From contig JAFTEQ010000038.1 of assembly GCA_017453565.1 (NCBI GenBank), positions 1-37,906 of the forward strand: DNA of 37,906 nt, read 5' to 3'. The notes beneath the pieces are model-generated. The model had not been told where the DNA came from, did not search any database, and worked only from the letters and a program-made list of their open reading frames with translations. The DNA is from Bacteroidales bacterium (GTDB lineage Bacteria; Bacteroidota; Bacteroidia; Bacteroidales; UBA932). Shown here in pieces: positions 33,658-37,906 of this stretch. Each line of letters begins with the position of its first letter. The stretch's first letter is position 1. Made by a program: the position numbers and the translations under genes.

Positions 33658-35342
33658 AACGTATGCTCCTGTTCCTGAGCCTTGCCCTGCTGCTCGCCGG
33701 CTGCGCGCCGCGGGCGGGCGAGCGGGTGGTCATCCGTCTCGCCGAGGGCGAGTTCGAAGCCACCAGCCTGGCCGTAGACCACTTTGTGGAGGCTGCCGTT
33801 CCCTTTGCTATGGAGCGGACCCTGCGTCCCGACGACAGTCCTGAGATGAAAGCGCTCCTCGCCAGAATTCTCTGGAAAAACAATGAACTGCTGGAGCGTG
33901 TGGACCTGCCCGCATCGGTCCGGATCGTGGATGTGCGCCCCGGCGAGGAAGAGGCCGTAATCGCCTGCGCTCTGAAAGAAGGCTGGGATGTAAGAACTCC
34001 CTCCGCCTGGCGCAAGCTCATCCAGGAGGAAAACCGGGCGGACGGCTTCCGCTGCTTTTATGTCGCTTCCGACGGGGACGATGCGGCCGACGGTCGTACG
34101 CCCGGCTCGGCCTGGCGCTCCCTGGAGCGGGTGAATGAAGCGGAACTCGGCTTCGGCGACACGGTCCTTTTCCGTTCGGGCGACGTGTTCCGCGGCTCGC
34201 TCGTGCCGCTTTCCGGCCGTCCCGGCGCCCCCATCCTTTACGGACGCTACGGGACGGGGGAGAAGCCCGTTATCGAACCCTCCTACGATGCCAGCGATCC
34301 GGCCGATTGGACGCCGGCGGGGGACGGGCTCTGGAAATGCGTGCGCGCCTCGCACGATGAACTCTCCGGCGTCATCTTCAACCACGGGGCCGACGGCTGC
34401 GCCTTCAAGGTAGACCGGCCGGAGCAGCTCGGCGGGCGCGACCTGCATTTCTGCTGGCTGCGCGACGAGGGAGCCGTCTACTTGGTGAGTGGGGTGAATC
34501 CCGCCCTGCGCTTTCGCTCCATCGAACTGGGCGAGAAACGCCATGTCATCAACGAGGACGGCTGCCACGACGTCTGTTACGAGGGCCTCTGGCTTCGCTA
34601 TGGCGGGGCCCACGGGATAGGCGGCTCCGATGTGCGGAACATCGTGGTGAAGGACTGCGATATCTGTTGGATCGGGGGGAGCACCCTCTATGTCGACGAC
34701 GGGGGTCGCGGCGTGCGCTACGGCAACGGCATCGAGTTCTGGAGTGCGGCGGAGCATATCGTGGTGGAGGGCTGCCGCATCTGGGAATGCTGGGACGCCG
34801 GGCTCACCAACCAGTCGAATGAACCGGGGGTGGTGCAGAAGGATATCGTCTACCGGGGCAACGAAATCTGGAACTGCGAATACTCCTACGAGTACTGGCA
34901 GCAGGGCGACGGGGCCCGGACCGAGGACATCTCCTTTATTAATAATGTATGCCGCGACGCGGGCAAGGGCTGGGGTCACCGCCAGCGCTGGAACCCCAAC
35001 GCGGCGCACCTCATGTTCTACGACACTACGGCCGAAACGGCCCGTTTCGTGGTGAAAGGCAATTACTTCGGTGCAAGCGAAAACTGCGGCATGCGCCTCT
35101 TCAATGCCTGGTACGCCTCGCTCACCATGGAGGATAATACCTGGGAGACCGGCGGCGCTCCGCTCTGCCGCTACCACGGCCGGCCCACCTCCGATCTTAT
35201 CTATAAGTATCCCGACCGGCTCGACCGCATACACGACGACAACCTTGCCGAGATTGAGGGTCAGACCGTGGAGCAGCCCGAGGTATTCGGGCCCGGTCCG
35301 GCCGGGTTGGAACGCTTCCGAACCCGCTTCGGATTCGATTAG
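33654..35342 (+). CDS. Right-handed beta-helix lipoprotein
   Basis: 562 aa. Lipoprotein signal MKRMLLFLSLALLLAGC with Cys17 in LAGC. An N-terminal domain of about 120 residues is followed by FYVASDGDDAADGRTPGSAW and SLERVNEAELGFGDTVLFRSGDVFRG in two blocks, the start of a pectate-lyase-like parallel beta-helix, with regularly spaced NIVVKDCDI, HIVVEGCRIWEC and DIVYRGNEIWNC rungs. Such proteins are usually polysaccharide lyases or hydrolases, but catalytic residues are not identifiable from the sequence alone. It is the last gene of the long plus-strand run; no strong terminator follows before the ompA promoter. Confidence 0.82.
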   Translation: MKRMLLFLSLALLLAGCAPRAGERVVIRLAEGEFEATSLAVDHFVEAAVPFAMERTLRPDDSPEMKALLARILWKNNELLERVDLPASVRIVDVRPGEEEAVIACALKEGWDVRTPSAWRKLIQEENRADGFRCFYVASDGDDAADGRTPGSAWRSLERVNEAELGFGDTVLFRSGDVFRGSLVPLSGRPGAPILYGRYGTGEKPVIEPSYDASDPADWTPAGDGLWKCVRASHDELSGVIFNHGADGCAFKVDRPEQLGGRDLHFCWLRDEGAVYLVSGVNPALRFRSIELGEKRHVINEDGCHDVCYEGLWLRYGGAHGIGGSDVRNIVVKDCDICWIGGSTLYVDDGGRGVRYGNGIEFWSAAEHIVVEGCRIWECWDAGLTNQSNEPGVVQKDIVYRGNEIWNCEYSYEYWQQGDGARTEDISFINNVCRDAGKGWGHRQRWNPNAAHLMFYDTTAETARFVVKGNYFGASENCGMRLFNAWYASLTMEDNTWETGGAPLCRYHGRPTSDLIYKYPDRLDRIHDDNLAEIEGQTVEQPEVFGPGPAGLERFRTRFGFD

Positions 35343-35365
35343 TGTGTGATTTTTTTATTGAAATC

Positions 35366-35397
35366 TTTTGGCGAGTCAAAAAAAAAGCCTATCTTTG
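35366..35397 (+). promoter_or_regulatory. Promoter of the OmpA-family gene
   Basis: TTTTG (35366-35370), a 19-nt spacer, then TATCTTTG (35390-35397): a full match to the Bacteroidetes -33/-7 promoter and the same spacing as the tRNA promoter at 260-291. The predicted start is near 35401-35402, giving a leader of about 58-60 nt. Confidence 0.85.
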
Positions 35398-35400
35398 CCC

Positions 35401-35420
35401 GTTGAAACTAGTGTTTTAAC
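35401..35420 (+). promoter_or_regulatory. 5'-terminal stem-loop in the ompA-like leader
   Basis: GTTGAAAC-TAGT-GTTTTAAC forms an 8-bp stem (one G-U pair) with a 4-nt loop, starting at or next to the predicted transcription start. A stem at the very 5' end of an mRNA can slow decay, as known for E. coli ompA; for this gene it is inference. Confidence 0.55.
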
Positions 35421-35434
35421 AAAAAGGAAAAAAC

Positions 35435-35460
35435 TTTAGTTAACTAAATTAATACGTATT
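35435..35460 (+). promoter_or_regulatory. Two AT-rich palindromes just before the ompA-like ATG
   Basis: TTTAGTTAACTAAA (35435-35448) is a perfect 14-bp palindrome and AATACGTATT (35451-35460) a perfect 10-bp one that touches the ATG. They could be operator-like sites or weak hairpins controlling initiation. No Shine-Dalgarno is seen apart from AAGGAAAAAAC near 35425. Confidence 0.45.
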
Positions 35461-36630
35461 ATGAAAAAAATTATTGTCTTTGCCGCTGCGCTTCTCGTGA
35501 GCTTCTCCGCTTTCGCGCAGGAAACCAACCGCGATGCGCAGGGCAACATCCAGAAGGGTCCGTATGAGACCAATGGTTTCTGGGACAACTGGTCGATTGG
35601 CGCTGGCGTGGGCATTGACATTGCCCTCGACAACCTCATCGGCGGCCTCCTCAAGAAGGATCAGGCGGTTGAACGTGGATTTGCTTTCCCGGCTATCGAC
35701 GTGACCGCCACCAAGTGGTTCGATCCTTGCTTTGGTGCCCGTTTTGGCTGGCAGGGCCTTGCCGCCAATCTTTACGACACCGATTTCTCCTACAACTACG
35801 CGCACGGTGACCTCCTCTGGAACTGGTCGAACCAGTTCTGGGGCTATAAGGAGAAGAGGTTCTACAACCTCATCCCCTATCTGCACGCTGGATTCAACTG
35901 GACCCGTTTCGACCGTGGTGTCGCTGCCGGTGCCGGTATCATCAACAAGTTCCGCATGGGTAGCGTGATCGACCTCATCGTCGACCTTCGTCTCGTTGGA
36001 AGCAAGGCAGCTGTATTCCCTGCTCCCGCCGCCGGTAACGCGCTTATGTTCGCTGCTACTGCCGGTCTGAACTTCAACATTGGCAAGAGCAACTGGACCC
36101 GCAAGGCTACGACCGTGGCCGGCTATGCCGCCGCCGTCGCCGCCGCTGAGGCTGCCGCCAACGCCGCCCAGGCCGCGAAGGACAAAGCCAACGCCGCCAA
36201 GAAGTCCCTCGCCGACAAGAACGCCGCCCTCGCCGCTGAGAACCAGCAGCTCAAGGACGAGCTCGCCAAGGCCGGTAAGGACAACGGTGACATCTTCAAC
36301 AACCTCCTCAACGAGCCCATCATCGCTTACTTCGAGATTGGCAAGGCTAAGCTCACCGCCAAGGAGCAGGCCCACGTGGAGTACGCTGTGAAGAACATCA
36401 TCAGCCAGGGCAAGAACGTGAAGTTCACCCTGTCCGGTAACGCCGACAGCAAGACCGGTAGCAAGAAGCGCAACCAGCAGCTCTCCGAGCAGCGCGCCGA
36501 CTACATCTACAAGCTTCTCACCGAGAAGTACGGTCTCGATGCCAGCCAGTTCACGGTCAAGGCCAACGGTGGCAACGACATCTTCGATACCCCGGAACTC
36601 AACCGTGCTTGCATCATCGAGAAGCAGTAA
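35461..36630 (+). CDS. OmpA-family outer-membrane protein
   Basis: 389 aa. Signal peptide MKKIIVFAAALLVSFSAFAQ, then a beta-barrel region rich in aromatic residues (about 21-215). An Ala/Lys-rich coiled-coil linker (about 218-285: AAVAAAEAAANAAQAAKDK onwards) leads to an OmpA-type peptidoglycan-binding domain with IAYFEIGKAKLTAKEQ, SGNADSKTGS and NQQLSEQRADYIYKLL (the NxxLSxxRA motif). It tethers the outer membrane to the wall. Codons favour GGT, CGT, GCT and CTC, unlike the G/C-ending neighbours, a sign of high expression. It has its own promoter and terminator. Confidence 0.93.
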   Translation: MKKIIVFAAALLVSFSAFAQETNRDAQGNIQKGPYETNGFWDNWSIGAGVGIDIALDNLIGGLLKKDQAVERGFAFPAIDVTATKWFDPCFGARFGWQGLAANLYDTDFSYNYAHGDLLWNWSNQFWGYKEKRFYNLIPYLHAGFNWTRFDRGVAAGAGIINKFRMGSVIDLIVDLRLVGSKAAVFPAPAAGNALMFAATAGLNFNIGKSNWTRKATTVAGYAAAVAAAEAAANAAQAAKDKANAAKKSLADKNAALAAENQQLKDELAKAGKDNGDIFNNLLNEPIIAYFEIGKAKLTAKEQAHVEYAVKNIISQGKNVKFTLSGNADSKTGSKKRNQQLSEQRADYIYKLLTEKYGLDASQFTVKANGGNDIFDTPELNRACIIEKQ

Positions 36631-36655
36631 GCTGCGACTCGGATGAAAATCCACA

Positions 36656-36683
36656 GGGCTGGCCTTCGGGCCGGCCCTTTTTT
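36656..36683 (+). terminator. Rho-independent terminator of the OmpA-family gene
   Basis: GGGCTGGCC-TTCG-GGCCGGCCC: a 9-bp stem with one G-U pair, closed by a stable TTCG tetraloop and followed by six T. It begins 25 nt after the stop codon. Confidence 0.93.
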
Positions 36684-36718
36684 GTTTCCCCCGTGTTTCA
36701 TATCTGCGCGAAAATGAC

Positions 36719-36726
36719 TACTTTTG
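36719..36726 (+). promoter_or_regulatory. -7 promoter box of typA
   Basis: TACTTTTG matches TAnnTTTG and lies 24 nt before the typA ATG. At the -33 position the sequence is GTTTC, one base from TTTG. Confidence 0.6.
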
Positions 36727-36750
36727 CAAGATTAGTCAGTAGCCGTTTTT

Positions 36751-37906
36751 ATGCAGGAAATCAGAAATATCGCGCTCATCGCGCACGTCGACCACGGCAA
36801 GACCACCATGGTGGACCGGATGATCTATCAGGCCAACCTGGTGCGCCAGCCCGAGAATCTGGGTCAGCTCATTCTCGACAGCAATGACCTGGAACGGGAA
36901 CGCGGCATCACCATCCTGGCCAAGAACGTGTCGGTGACCTATAAGGGCGTGAAGATCAATATCATCGATACGCCGGGCCACAGCGATTTCGGCGGTGAAG
37001 TGGAGCGCGTGCTCAATATGGCCGACGGCGTACTGCTGCTCGTAGACGCGTTCGAAGGCTGTATGCCCCAGACGCGTTTCGTGCTGCAGAAAGCGCTGCA
37101 GATGGGAAAGAAACCCATCGTCGTCATCAATAAGGTAGACAAACCCAACTGCCGTCCCGACGAGGTGCAGGAAGAGGTGTTCGACCTCATGTTCAACCTC
37201 GACGCCAGCGAGGAGCAGCTCGACTTCAAGACCGTGTTCGGTTCGGCCAAGCAGGGCTGGATGTCGCTTGACTGGCGCAAACCCGGCAGTGACATCACTC
37301 CGCTGCTTGATACCATCCTGGAAGAGATTCCCGCACCCGCCGTGGTGGAGGGAACGCCGCAGATGCTCATCTCCTCGTTGGAGTACTCGCCCTACGTGGG
37401 GCGTATCGCCGTGGGTAAGATCACGCGCGGTAGTTTGCGCAGCAGCCAGCAGGTTTCGCTCTGCAAACGCTACGACGTGGTTCAGAAGCAGAAGATTAAG
37501 CAACTGATGGTCTTCGACGGCCTGGGGAAGACGGCGGTGGAGGAAGTGCGCTGCGGTGACATCTGCGCTGTGGTGGGGATCGACGGCTTCGAGATCGGCG
37601 ACACCATCGCCGACTTCGAGAACCCCGAGGCGCTTCCGCCTATCGCGGTGGACGAGCCCACCATGAGCATGCTCTTCACCATCAACAATTCGCCCTTCTT
37701 CGGCAAGGACGGCAAGTTCGTGACCTCGCGTCACCTCAAGGAACGCCTCGAGAAAGAACTCGAGAAGAACCTTGCCCTGCGGGTGAAGCCGGGCCTGTCG
37801 GCCGACTCCTTCGTGGTCTACGGACGCGGCGTGCTGCACCTGTCGGTGCTCATCGAGACCATGCGTCGCGAGGGCTTCGAGCTCCAGGTGGGGCAGCCCA
37901 AGGTGC
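36751..37906 (+). CDS. typA: GTP-binding protein TypA/BipA (3' end outside the window)
   Basis: A ribosome-associated translational GTPase related to EF-G, needed for ribosome assembly and stress adaptation. The window holds the first 385 codons. G1 is AHVDHGKTTMVD (about 11-22), G2 ERERGITILAKNVSV, G3 DTPGHSDFGGEVERV, G4 NKVDKPNCRPDEV. Domain II (YSPYVGRIAVGKITRG) and the start of the EF-G-like domain (DEPTMSMLFTINNSPF, a TypA signature) follow. The frame is open at the right edge, where the usual length of about 600 aa would need about 650 more bases. Confidence 0.97.
   Translation, partial: MQEIRNIALIAHVDHGKTTMVDRMIYQANLVRQPENLGQLILDSNDLERERGITILAKNVSVTYKGVKINIIDTPGHSDFGGEVERVLNMADGVLLLVDAFEGCMPQTRFVLQKALQMGKKPIVVINKVDKPNCRPDEVQEEVFDLMFNLDASEEQLDFKTVFGSAKQGWMSLDWRKPGSDITPLLDTILEEIPAPAVVEGTPQMLISSLEYSPYVGRIAVGKITRGSLRSSQQVSLCKRYDVVQKQKIKQLMVFDGLGKTAVEEVRCGDICAVVGIDGFEIGDTIADFENPEALPPIAVDEPTMSMLFTINNSPFFGKDGKFVTSRHLKERLEKELEKNLALRVKPGLSADSFVVYGRGVLHLSVLIETMRREGFELQVGQPKV

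Noticed and set aside
36736-37839. A 367-codon minus-strand frame opposite typA
   Set aside because: Shadow of typA, whose G motifs are all intact on the plus strand.

Overview
The window is a high-GC (roughly 60% or more by eye), gene-dense stretch of a Bacteroidota chromosome, most likely order Bacteroidales. The evidence is a complete Bat (aerotolerance) gene cluster, repeated promoter boxes of the Bacteroidetes type TAnnTTTG (two with a TTTTG box 19 bp upstream), few recognisable Shine-Dalgarno sequences, and a Bacteroidetes-type ParC. I cannot place it below order with confidence; the high GC fits Alistipes-like or uncultured gut lineages.

Layout. 1-6.3 kb, minus strand: tRNA-Thr(UGU) and tRNA-Tyr(GUA), then dxs, two tandem related MFS transporters, ssb and aroE. 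6.3-9.3 kb, minus: a short helix-turn-helix ORF resembling the C-terminal end of a REP-associated tyrosine transposase, a TrmH/SpoU RNA methyltransferase gene carrying an in-frame 120-bp palindromic repeat, a PspC-domain protein, and lysS. 9.4-11.1 kb, plus: recJ. 11.1-20.4 kb, minus: a tightly packed eight-gene run exbB-exbD-tonB-like-rluB-era-parC-aroK-GH50-like lipoprotein, mostly joined by 1-4 nt overlaps or gaps of a few bases. 20.5-21.3 kb, minus: truA. 21.3-35.3 kb, plus: an eleven-gene run that starts as a Bat operon (MoxR ATPase, DUF58 protein, unknown membrane protein, BatA, BatB, BatC, BatD-BatE fusion) and continues without a break into a glycyl-radical activase, a glycyl radical enzyme, an SP-family MFS sugar porter and a beta-helix lipoprotein. 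35.4-37.9 kb, plus: a strongly expressed OmpA-family porin with a structured leader and a textbook terminator, then the 5' part of typA/bipA running off the edge.

How the genes work together. Much of the window is housekeeping: isoprenoid precursor (dxs), shikimate pathway (aroE, aroK), DNA maintenance (ssb, recJ, parC), translation (lysS, truA, rluB, era, trmH-like, typA), and envelope energisation (ExbB/ExbD/TonB). The unusual parts are the Bat operon coupled by ATGA overlaps to an oxygen-sensitive glycyl-radical catabolic module of unknown substrate, the BatD-BatE fusion with an embedded signal-like peptide, the palindromic element inserted inside a methyltransferase ORF beside a transposase remnant, and a set of genes whose -7 box lies only 4-7 nt from the ATG, which predicts leaderless mRNAs.
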